Part shown: piece by piece, positions 58,009-64,000 of the stretch
Position numbering within the stretch: position 1 is the stretch's first letter
How the letters are laid out: every line of letters starts with the position of its first letter
Origin: Amycolatopsis sp. 195334CR
Lineage (GTDB): Bacteria > Actinomycetota > Actinomycetes > Mycobacteriales > Pseudonocardiaceae
Direction: 5' to 3'
DNA length: 64,000 nucleotides
NCBI RefSeq assembly: GCF_017309385.1
Contig: NZ_JAFJMJ010000001.1
Span: forward strand, 310,001-374,000
Notes under the pieces: model-generated
What the model was told of the DNA's origin: nothing
Databases searched by the model: none
What the model saw: only the letters and a program-made list of their open reading frames with translations
Position numbers and translations under genes: made by a program

Positions 58009-59385
58009 GTGCACACCAGCAGCCACGCGCTGGCCGGCCTGCTCGGCGACTTCGCGGCCGGCCCGGGCCCGGCGCACCGGCGGCTCAGCGACCTGGTCCG
58101 CCTGCTCATCCTGGACGGCCGCCTGCCGCTGGACACCGCCCTGCCCGGCGAGCGGGACCTGGCCGCCGTGCTCGGGATCAGCCGCACCACGGTTTCCACC
58201 GCCTACGCCACCCTGCGCGAACAGGGTTATCTGTCCACTCGCGACCGAGCGCGCGGCCGGACGCGCGTGCCACCGGGCAAGCACGCCGAACCGGGCGCGG
58301 CCGGGCCGGACCTGATCGACTTCTCGCACGCGGCGTCACCCGCGCCGGGTGAGGCGTTGCACCGCGCGTACACGCGGGCGCTGGACCGGCTCCCCCGCTA
58401 CTTGCCGCGCCACGGCTACAACCCGGCGGGCCTGCCCGAACTGCGCGAAGCCGTCGCCCGGCGGTACACCGATCGCGGGCGGCCCACCGATCCGGCGCAG
58501 ATCCTGGTCACCAACGGCGCCCAGCACGCGTTCAGCCTGCTCGTCCGTACCACGCTGCGCCCGCGCGACCGGGTGGTGACCGACCACCCGAGCTATCCGC
58601 ACGCGTTGCGGGTGCTGCGGACGGCGGGGTGCCGGATCACGCCGGTCGCGCTCACCGAAGACGGCTGGGACGTCGACGCGCTGACCGAGGCGGCCCGTGG
58701 CGCGGCGATGACCTTCCTGATCCCGGACTTCCACAACCCGACCGGGCTGGTGATGTCCGAAGTGGACCGGGCGCGGCTGCGGCTGGACGGCAGGCTGGTG
58801 GTCGACGAGACGATGGGTGAGCTGGCGCTGGACACCGCGCCGCCGACGCCGATCCCCGGCGCGGTCTCGATCGGCTCGGCGGCGAAGACCTTCTGGGGCG
58901 GGCTGCGGATCGGCTGGCTGCGCGGCGACCGGGAATTGGTGCAGCGGCTGGCGCAGGCACGCGCGGGCACCGATCTCGGGACGCCGGTGGTGGAGCAGCT
59001 GGCCTGCGCGGAGTTGCTCGGGGAGATCGAGCGGGTGCTGCCGGGCAGGCTGGCCTCGTTGCGGGAACGCCGGGCGCTGCTGCTGGAACTGGTCGCCGAG
59101 CACCTGCCGGACTGGACGGTGGGGCGATCCGATGGCGGGCTGTCGGTGTGGGCGCGCCTGCCGGACCCGGTCAGCTCGGCGCTGGCGGCGGTGGCCCCGC
59201 AGTTCGGCGTGCACCTGGCGGCGGGGCCGCGGTTCGGCGTCGGGGGTGCCTTCGAACGCTTCGTCCGGCTGCCGTACGCACTGGACGCGGCGCCGATGAC
59301 CGCCGGGATCAAGGGCATCGCGGCGGCACTGGCCGCCGTCCGCTCTGGCCGCCGGGCGAACTCGGCTCCGGCTCCCCTGGCCTGA
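58009..59385 (+). CDS. yczR: MocR-family regulator, YczR-type
   Basis: A 458-residue GntR/aminotransferase fusion regulator. The winged helix contains LPGERDLAAVLGISRTTVSTAYATLREQGY (within residues 43-75). The aminotransferase domain has TNGAQHAFSLLVRTTL, DHPSYPHALRVLR, FHNPTGLVMSE and the PLP lysine in GSAAKTFWGGLRIGWLR. The GTG start is 62 bp from yczE, the likely target. Its stop is 2 bp before a palindromic element interrupted by an IS30-type element. Confidence 0.88.
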   Translation: MHTSSHALAGLLGDFAAGPGPAHRRLSDLVRLLILDGRLPLDTALPGERDLAAVLGISRTTVSTAYATLREQGYLSTRDRARGRTRVPPGKHAEPGAAGPDLIDFSHAASPAPGEALHRAYTRALDRLPRYLPRHGYNPAGLPELREAVARRYTDRGRPTDPAQILVTNGAQHAFSLLVRTTLRPRDRVVTDHPSYPHALRVLRTAGCRITPVALTEDGWDVDALTEAARGAAMTFLIPDFHNPTGLVMSEVDRARLRLDGRLVVDETMGELALDTAPPTPIPGAVSIGSAAKTFWGGLRIGWLRGDRELVQRLAQARAGTDLGTPVVEQLACAELLGEIERVLPGRLASLRERRALLLELVAEHLPDWTVGRSDGGLSVWARLPDPVSSALAAVAPQFGVHLAAGPRFGVGGAFERFVRLPYALDAAPMTAGIKGIAAALAAVRSGRRANSAPAPLA

Positions 59386-59400
59386 ACGCAGTGAATGTGG

Positions 59401-60487
59401 GGTTGTCTCAATCGGTTGTTGCAAGTGGCGGCAGCTGATAGGAGATCTCTCATGCCAGGACCCCGGTTGACGTGCGAGGAACGAGTGATGATCCAGAACG
59501 GTCTGGATCAAGGACTTACCCAGGACGCGATCGCGAAAGTCCTGGGTAAGTCACCCTCGACGATTTCCCGTGAGGTACGCCGCGGCGGTGGACCGCGGTG
59601 TTCCAGGCCCGGCACCACGATCACTGGCCGGCCTCGCCGCTACCGGGCCGACCGAGCCCAGCGTCTGGCCATCGAACGCGGCCGGCGCCCGAAACCCCAC
59701 CTGCTGGCAGGTGAGCTGGCGGCGGTGGTGACCGGTCTGCTGGAAGCGGACTGGTCACCCCAGCAGATCTCGCAGATGCTGCCGACGTTGTTCCCCGATG
59801 ATGAGGCTATGCGGGTGAGTCACGAGACGATCTATCAGTCGTTGTTCGTCCAAGGCCGTGGTGAGCTGCGGCGGGAACTGGCCGCTCACCTGCGCAGCGG
59901 CCGCACCGGCCGCCGGTCCCGCGCGGCCACCGGGGCGCGCCGCGCGGGCCGTATCGCCGGCATGGTCCCGATCAGCCAGCGTCCCGCCACCGCCGCCGAC
60001 CGGGCCGTTCCCGGGCACTGGGAAGGCGACCTGCTCCTGGGCGGTACCGGCAAGGGCGCGGTGATCACCCTGGTCGAGCGGACCTCGAGGTTCGTGCTGC
60101 TGGCACCACTACCGGACAGTCACAAGGCCCTCGACGTCCGCACATTGCTCACCGGCATGATCACCGCCCTGCCCGACACGCTCACCCAGTCGCTGACCTG
60201 GGACCAGGGCAACGAGATGGCCCAGCACGCCCAGTTCACCCTCGACACCGGCCTGCAGGTCTACTTCTGCGACCCACACAGCCCCTGGCAACGCGGCAGC
60301 AACGAAAACACCAACGGCCTGCTCCGCCAGTACTGGCCCAAAGGCTCAGACCTACGCCACCTCACCCAAACCCACTGCGACACCATCGCCCAGCGCCTGA
60401 ACACCCGCCCACGCAAAACCCTCAACTGGCACACTCCAGCACAAACACTCGACAAAGCCCTACTTGCAACAACCAGTTGAGACCGCC
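59401..60487 (+). mobile_element. complete IS30-family insertion sequence
   Basis: A 1087-bp element with 26-bp imperfect terminal inverted repeats, 59401-59426 and 60462-60487 (22 of 26 positions match; inner ends GGTTGTTGCAAGT are identical). It is flanked by the 3-bp direct repeat TGG (59398-59400 and 60488-60490). It contains one intact transposase gene and looks recent and probably functional. Confidence 0.93.
59452..60480 (+). CDS. IS30-family transposase
   Basis: A 342-residue DDE transposase. The N-terminal helix-turn-helix (LTQDAIAKVLGKSPSTISRE, residues 22-41) is the DNA-binding part typical of IS30. The catalytic triad is Asp193 (GHWEGDLLLG), Asp251 (TWDQGNEMAQH) and Glu285 (GSNENTNGLLRQYWPKGSD). 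The ATG has GGAG upstream. The 3' end overlaps the right inverted repeat, and the stop is 7 bp from the element's edge. Codon use at the 3' end is less GC3-biased than its neighbours. Confidence 0.95.
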   Translation: MPGPRLTCEERVMIQNGLDQGLTQDAIAKVLGKSPSTISREVRRGGGPRCSRPGTTITGRPRRYRADRAQRLAIERGRRPKPHLLAGELAAVVTGLLEADWSPQQISQMLPTLFPDDEAMRVSHETIYQSLFVQGRGELRRELAAHLRSGRTGRRSRAATGARRAGRIAGMVPISQRPATAADRAVPGHWEGDLLLGGTGKGAVITLVERTSRFVLLAPLPDSHKALDVRTLLTGMITALPDTLTQSLTWDQGNEMAQHAQFTLDTGLQVYFCDPHSPWQRGSNENTNGLLRQYWPKGSDLRHLTQTHCDTIAQRLNTRPRKTLNWHTPAQTLDKALLATTS

Positions 60488-60538
60488 TGGCTTTCACAGC
60501 GGAATCCGCAGTGAAAGCCACATTCACTGCACTGGGAG

Positions 60539-62695
60539 CTACGCGTCGACCGTTTCGCGTTCCCTCGGCTTCGGGTGGTCTTCGGTGAGGGCGGCGCCTT
60601 CGACGTCGAGCACCGGCAGCCACCGCAGCCACGAAGGCAGCCACCACGCGCGTTCCCCGAGCAGCGCCAGCGCGGCGGGCACCAGGATCATCCGCACCAC
60701 GAAGGCGTCCGCGAGGATGCCGATCGCCAGCGCGAACGCGATCGACTTGATCGCCGGCTCCCCGGCGGGCACGAAGCCCGCGAACACGAAGAACATGATC
60801 AGTGCCGCGGCCACCACCACCGGCGCCGCCTGCTTGAAGCCGGTGACGATGGCGTCCTTCGGCGAAGCTCCGCGGTGGTGCGCCTCGTGCATCCGCGACA
60901 CCAGGAAGATCTGGTAGTCCATGGCCAGGCCGAACAGGATGCCGATGACCAGGATCGGCGTCAGGCTGATCAGCGGCCCCGGCGCGTCCAGGTTCACCGC
61001 GTCACCGAGCCAGCCCCACTGGAACACCGCGACCGTCGCACCCAGCGACGCACCCACGGTGAGCAGGAAGCCCAGCACGCCGACCAGCGGCACCAGCAGC
61101 GAACGGAACACCAGGATCAGCAGCAGCAGGGCCAGGCCGACCACGATCACCAGGTAGATCGGCAGCGCCTCGTCGAGCGAGACCGCCACGTCCACGCTGA
61201 CCGCGGTGGCGCCGGTGACCGAGGCCTCGACCCCGTCCAGACCGGCGAGGTAGTCGCGCAGATCGGAAACCAGGTGCTCGGTGTCCTCGCTGGTGGGCCC
61301 GGATTCCGGGATCACCGTGAGCATCGCGGGCATACCGGGCGGACCCGGCTTCGGCGGCACGACCATCGCGGTGTCACCGATCGCGTCGATCGGGCCGACC
61401 GCCTGCATCGCCTGCTGGCTCGCCTGCGGGCCTTCGAAGAGCACGATCAGCGGCCCGTTGACCCCGGCGCCGAACGCGTCGGTGAGCAGGGCCTCGGCCC
61501 GCTCCTGCGTGCTCTCCGCCGGCGGGATCTGGACCAGCGTGGTGCGCATCTGGGTGACCGGCAGCGCGATCGCGCCCAGGCCGATGATCGCCAGCAGCAG
61601 CACCGAAACCCGGCGCTTGGTGACCGTGCCGATCCAGCCGCCGTAGACCTTGCTCTCGGTTTCCGCCTCGGCGGGGGCCTCGCGCTGCTTGCGCGGCAGC
61701 GCGCGCTTGCCGAGGAAACCGAGCACGGCGGGCACCAGGGTCAGCGCGACCAGCACCGCGACCACGATGGTGGCGGCCGCGGCCACGCCCATCTGGGTCA
61801 GGAACGGAATGCCGACCACGATCAGCCCGAGCAGCGCGATGATCACCGTGATGCCCGCGGTGAGCACCGCCGACCCGGCCGTGCCGACCGCGGTGCCGAT
61901 CGCGGTGGGCACGTCCTTGCCCTCGCGCAGCTCATGTCGGTAGCGGTTGATGATGAACAACGCGTAGTCGATGCCGACGGCCAGGCCGAGCATGCCGGCC
62001 AGCGCCGAGGTGGTCGACTGCAGATCCATGAACCCGGTGGCGATGGTGATGCCCAGCACGCCGATGCCCACGCCGACCGCCGCGGTCAGCAGGTTCATCC
62101 CGGCCGCCACCAGCGAGCCGTAGGTCAGCGCGAGGATCACCAGCGCCAGCACCACACCGACGGCCTCGGTGGCGCCGCCGATGTGCGGCGCGGCCATGGT
62201 GGCCTCACCCTTCACCTCGGCGGTGAAACCACCGGCGCGCGCCTGGTCGACCGCAGCGAACAAGGCGTCCTGGTCGGCGGTGCTGACCCCGCCCGGCGGG
62301 GCGGAGTAGCTCACCGTGCTGTAGGCGGTGTCCTGGCCGGGATTGACCGCGGGAGCGGCCGGGTCCAGCGGGTTGCTCGCGCCGACCGCGCCCGGCAGCT
62401 CGTTCAGCTTCGCCACCAGGCCACCGATCACCTGCGCGTTCTCCGGTGAGGTCAGCTTCTGCCCCTCGGGGGCCTTGATCACCACCTGGGCGGTGGCGCC
62501 GCCACCGCCGGCGCTCTTGATCTTCTCCAGCGCCGTGGTGGATTCCTGGCCGGGGATGGAGAAGTTGTTCGCGGTGGTGCCGGACAGGGTCAAGGCGCCG
62601 ATACCGGCGCCGACCAGTACGACGAGCCACACCAGAACCACGGCCAACCGGCGCCGCTGGGCGGCCAAACCGAGCCGGTACAACAGACGTGCCAT
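60539..62695 (-). CDS. MMPL/RND-family exporter
   Basis: A 718-residue transporter of the MMPL type in the RND superfamily, with 12 membrane helices in two blocks, each after a large outer loop. AGMLGLAVGIDYALFIINRYRHEL (read in parts) is the proton-relay helix 4 with Asp-Tyr, mirrored in the second half by GILFGLAMDYQIFLVSRMHEAHH. It probably exports a lipid or drug-like compound. It starts 6 bp after its TetR gene, and the IS30 element lies just beyond its 3' end. Confidence 0.9.
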   Translation of the reverse strand: MARLLYRLGLAAQRRRLAVVLVWLVVLVGAGIGALTLSGTTANNFSIPGQESTTALEKIKSAGGGGATAQVVIKAPEGQKLTSPENAQVIGGLVAKLNELPGAVGASNPLDPAAPAVNPGQDTAYSTVSYSAPPGGVSTADQDALFAAVDQARAGGFTAEVKGEATMAAPHIGGATEAVGVVLALVILALTYGSLVAAGMNLLTAAVGVGIGVLGITIATGFMDLQSTTSALAGMLGLAVGIDYALFIINRYRHELREGKDVPTAIGTAVGTAGSAVLTAGITVIIALLGLIVVGIPFLTQMGVAAAATIVVAVLVALTLVPAVLGFLGKRALPRKQREAPAEAETESKVYGGWIGTVTKRRVSVLLLAIIGLGAIALPVTQMRTTLVQIPPAESTQERAEALLTDAFGAGVNGPLIVLFEGPQASQQAMQAVGPIDAIGDTAMVVPPKPGPPGMPAMLTVIPESGPTSEDTEHLVSDLRDYLAGLDGVEASVTGATAVSVDVAVSLDEALPIYLVIVVGLALLLLILVFRSLLVPLVGVLGFLLTVGASLGATVAVFQWGWLGDAVNLDAPGPLISLTPILVIGILFGLAMDYQIFLVSRMHEAHHRGASPKDAIVTGFKQAAPVVVAAALIMFFVFAGFVPAGEPAIKSIAFALAIGILADAFVVRMILVPAALALLGERAWWLPSWLRWLPVLDVEGAALTEDHPKPRERETVDA

Positions 62696-62701
62696 CGGGA
62701 A

Positions 62702-63307
62702 TCAGGCCTCCACCTGGTCGTGACGGGAAGTGGCGGGCGACGGGCTTCGGTGGCCGAGCGCGTCCGCGCAGGTCGCGATGATCAGCGGCCGCCAGGCGGT
62801 TTTCTCGCCGTGCTCGTTGGCGGCCAGGGTGAGCACAGCCAGCGCGCTGAGCGCGCCGATGACCCGCACGACCCGCTCCGGCGGATCGGCGGCCACCGCG
62901 TCGACGGCGGTGTCGACGGCGAAGATCTTCGAAACGAACATGTCCTCCGCGTCGAGCGCGGGTTCCGCGTCCGGCGTGGTCACCGTGCGGAAGGCCAGGG
63001 CCACCAGCCCCGGCCGGTCCAGCGCGATGTCGGTCAGCAGTTCGAGCGCGCGCAGGTCGCGCTCGCGCCCCGGCGGCAGCGCCGCCAGCCGGTCGAGCAC
63101 GCGCCTGCCCTGCTCGCGGGCGACCTCGAGCGCGGCGGTGTAGAGCGCTTCCTTGGTCGGGAAGTGGTGCAGCAGTCCGGCTTTGGACAGGCCGACCGCG
63201 TCCGCCACGGCCTTCAGCGAGGTCTGGGCGAACCCGTGCTGGGCGAACAGGGTGGAGGCGTGATCGAGGATCTCCGCGTCCGCCTGCTGCCGGAATGGTC
63301 GGGCCAT
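62702..63307 (-). CDS. TetR-family regulator of the exporter
   Basis: A 201-residue TetR repressor. The recognition helix region is FAQTSLKAVADAVGLSKAGLLHHFPTKEALY, within residues 27-57. The C-terminal domain binds an unknown ligand. Start ATG 63307 (GTG 63316 possible). It precedes the MMPL gene by 6 bp on the same strand and has a strong palindromic operator 19 bp upstream, so it represses its own operon and perhaps the divergent P450 gene. Confidence 0.88.
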   Translation of the reverse strand: MARPFRQQADAEILDHASTLFAQHGFAQTSLKAVADAVGLSKAGLLHHFPTKEALYTAALEVAREQGRRVLDRLAALPPGRERDLRALELLTDIALDRPGLVALAFRTVTTPDAEPALDAEDMFVSKIFAVDTAVDAVAADPPERVVRVIGALSALAVLTLAANEHGEKTAWRPLIIATCADALGHRSPSPATSRHDQVEA

Positions 63308-63325
63308 GGTGATCACCGTACCGAG

Positions 63326-63348
63326 TTACCGACCGAACTGGTCGGTAA
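63326..63348. promoter_or_regulatory. TetR operator between the exporter operon and P450 gene
   Basis: TTACCGACC (63326-63334) and GGTCGGTAA (63340-63348) form a perfect 9-bp inverted repeat with spacer GAACT. A further half-site-like ACCGACC lies at 63349-63355. It sits in the 117-bp divergent gap. Confidence 0.8.
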
Positions 63349-63424
63349 ACCGACCGACGTCACATCTCAAGCAAGCGACTGACTTAATGGTTAGAGTGTG
63401 ACCGGTACGGAGAGGAGCCGGGTG

Positions 63425-64000
63425 ATGACCACCAGAGAAGTTTCCGAAGCACGGTCCTACCCCTTCAGCGAGCCGGAGCGGCTCGAAACCGAACCACTGT
63501 TCCGCACCCTGCGGCAGGAAGAACCGCTGAGCCGGGTCCGGCTCCCCTACGGCGAACCGGCGTGGCTGGCGACGCGGTACGAAGACGTCAAGGTGGTGCT
63601 CGGTGATCCGCGGTTCAGCCGCGCGGCCAGCGTCGGCCGCGACGAACCGCGCATGCGCGCCCACCTGCCGCCGCCGGGCAACATCCTGAGCATGGACCCG
63701 CCGGACCACAGCAGGCTGCGGCGGCTGGTCACCAAGGCGTTCACCGTGCGCAGCGTGGAACGCCTGCGCTCGCGGGCGCAGGAGATCGCCGACGGGCTCG
63801 TCGACGACATGCTGGCCAAGGGCCCGCCCGCCGATCTGGTCGCCGACTTCGCGCTGCCGCTGCCGATCACCGTCATCTGCGAACTGCTCGGCGTGCCGTA
63901 CGAGGACCGGTCCGACTTCCGCCTGTGGTCCGACGCCTTCCTCTCCACCACGAAGTTCCCGCCGGAGCAGGTGGCCGAATACGTGGAGCGGATGCGGGAG
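63425..64000 (+). CDS. cytochrome P450, N-terminal part (continues past the window)
   Basis: The first 192 codons of a bacterial P450. YPFSEPERLETEPLFRTLRQ at the N-terminus, PAWLATRYEDVKVVLGDPRFS, and the B-to-C region LSMDPPDHSRLRRLVTKAFT with the conserved haem-propionate-contacting His-x3-Arg are clear; the I-helix and cysteine loop lie beyond the edge. The ATG follows AGGAG seven bases upstream (GTG at 63422 possible). It is divergent from the TetR/MMPL operon and may be controlled with it. Confidence 0.92.
   Translation, partial: MTTREVSEARSYPFSEPERLETEPLFRTLRQEEPLSRVRLPYGEPAWLATRYEDVKVVLGDPRFSRAASVGRDEPRMRAHLPPPGNILSMDPPDHSRLRRLVTKAFTVRSVERLRSRAQEIADGLVDDMLAKGPPADLVADFALPLPITVICELLGVPYEDRSDFRLWSDAFLSTTKFPPEQVAEYVERMRE

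Larger units (their letters stand above)
59388..60530. repeat. palindromic element, copy 6, split by an insertion sequence
   Basis: The first 13 bases of the left arm (59388-59400, GCAGTGAATGTGG) and the remainder (60488-60530) are separated by 1087 bp of IS30-type DNA. TGG is duplicated at both edges. Removing the IS and one TGG restores a perfect element with the 13-nt spacer AGCGGAATCCGCA. Confidence 0.92.

Noticed and set aside
8624..60530. Interpretation of the palindromic copies as a CRISPR array
   Set aside because: Copies are kilobases apart, each contains its own palindrome, and there are no regular spacers or cas genes.
1..64000. tRNA or rRNA genes
   Set aside because: No cloverleaf with a GTTCGA-type arm and CCA-proximal stem, and no rRNA segment, was recognised on either strand by eye; a tRNAscan run would be decisive.

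Overview
The window is high-GC actinomycete DNA. Codon use is strongly GC3-biased, GTG and TTG starts are common, and the gene order from recG to leuCD is the usual actinobacterial one. It carries a HupB-type HU with a long basic tail, bL28, CofC/FbiD (coenzyme F420), AfsR-like and BTAD regulators, MocR regulators and a DasR-type operator. Together these suggest the family Pseudonocardiaceae, most likely Amycolatopsis; this is an inference, because no rRNA gene is present to check it.

Layout. 1-5701: protocatechuate branch of the beta-ketoadipate pathway (marR, then pcaIJFHGDC on the minus strand), running off the left edge inside pcaC. 5834-7893: hydroxyacid (glyoxylate/hydroxypyruvate) reductase and glycerate kinase. 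8150-11788: small membrane and stress-type proteins and a SigD/ShbA-like sigma factor. 11766-16152: a 5-oxoproline/D-glutamate-type cluster (PxpB, PxpC, DUF1445 hydro-lyase, MFS carrier) divergent from a GntR/FCD regulator. 16306-19630: a two-component pair, an erythromycin-esterase-family protein and a TetR regulator. 19627-45023: the conserved core (recG, DAK2 kinase, rpmB, ung, thiL, Lrp-like protein, DUF3515, ddl, gpsA, plsC, fbiD, ppk, mutT1, hupB, leuD, leuC, ndgR/ltbR). Accessory genes are inserted into it: gamma-carbonic anhydrase, GNAT, a beta-helix protein, a MocR/PNPOx pair, a cysteine-dioxygenase-like gene with a poly-cysteine leader peptide, and an AfsR-like regulator. 45096-48647: a four-gene CoA-ester cluster followed by a cysteine-rich micro-ORF. 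48800-57225: GH18 chitinase under a perfect DasR-type site, a hybrid histidine kinase interrupted by an amber codon, a STAS protein, an alpha/beta hydrolase, a secreted FG-GAP-like protein and a secreted GH43-type hydrolase. 57275-59385: a yczE/yczR-like pair. 59401-60487: a complete IS30-family element. 60539-64000: MMPL exporter, TetR regulator with a clear operator, and the 5' part of a cytochrome P450 gene.

The most striking non-coding signal is a family of long palindromes built on GTGAATGTGGCTTTCAC / GTGAAAGCCACATTCAC around a spacer that is 13 nt in five of six copies. Five of the six sit at gene 3' ends. One copy has been split by the IS30 element with a 3-bp target duplication. A second, unrelated palindrome at 45027-45085 has the same design, with 23-bp arms and a 13-nt spacer. 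Other items worth attention are the leaderless-looking poly-Cys leader before the cysteine-dioxygenase-like gene, the micro-ORF with two CxCCxxC motifs, and operator candidates for DasR, CRP/GlxR, MarR, MocR, IclR and TetR regulators.
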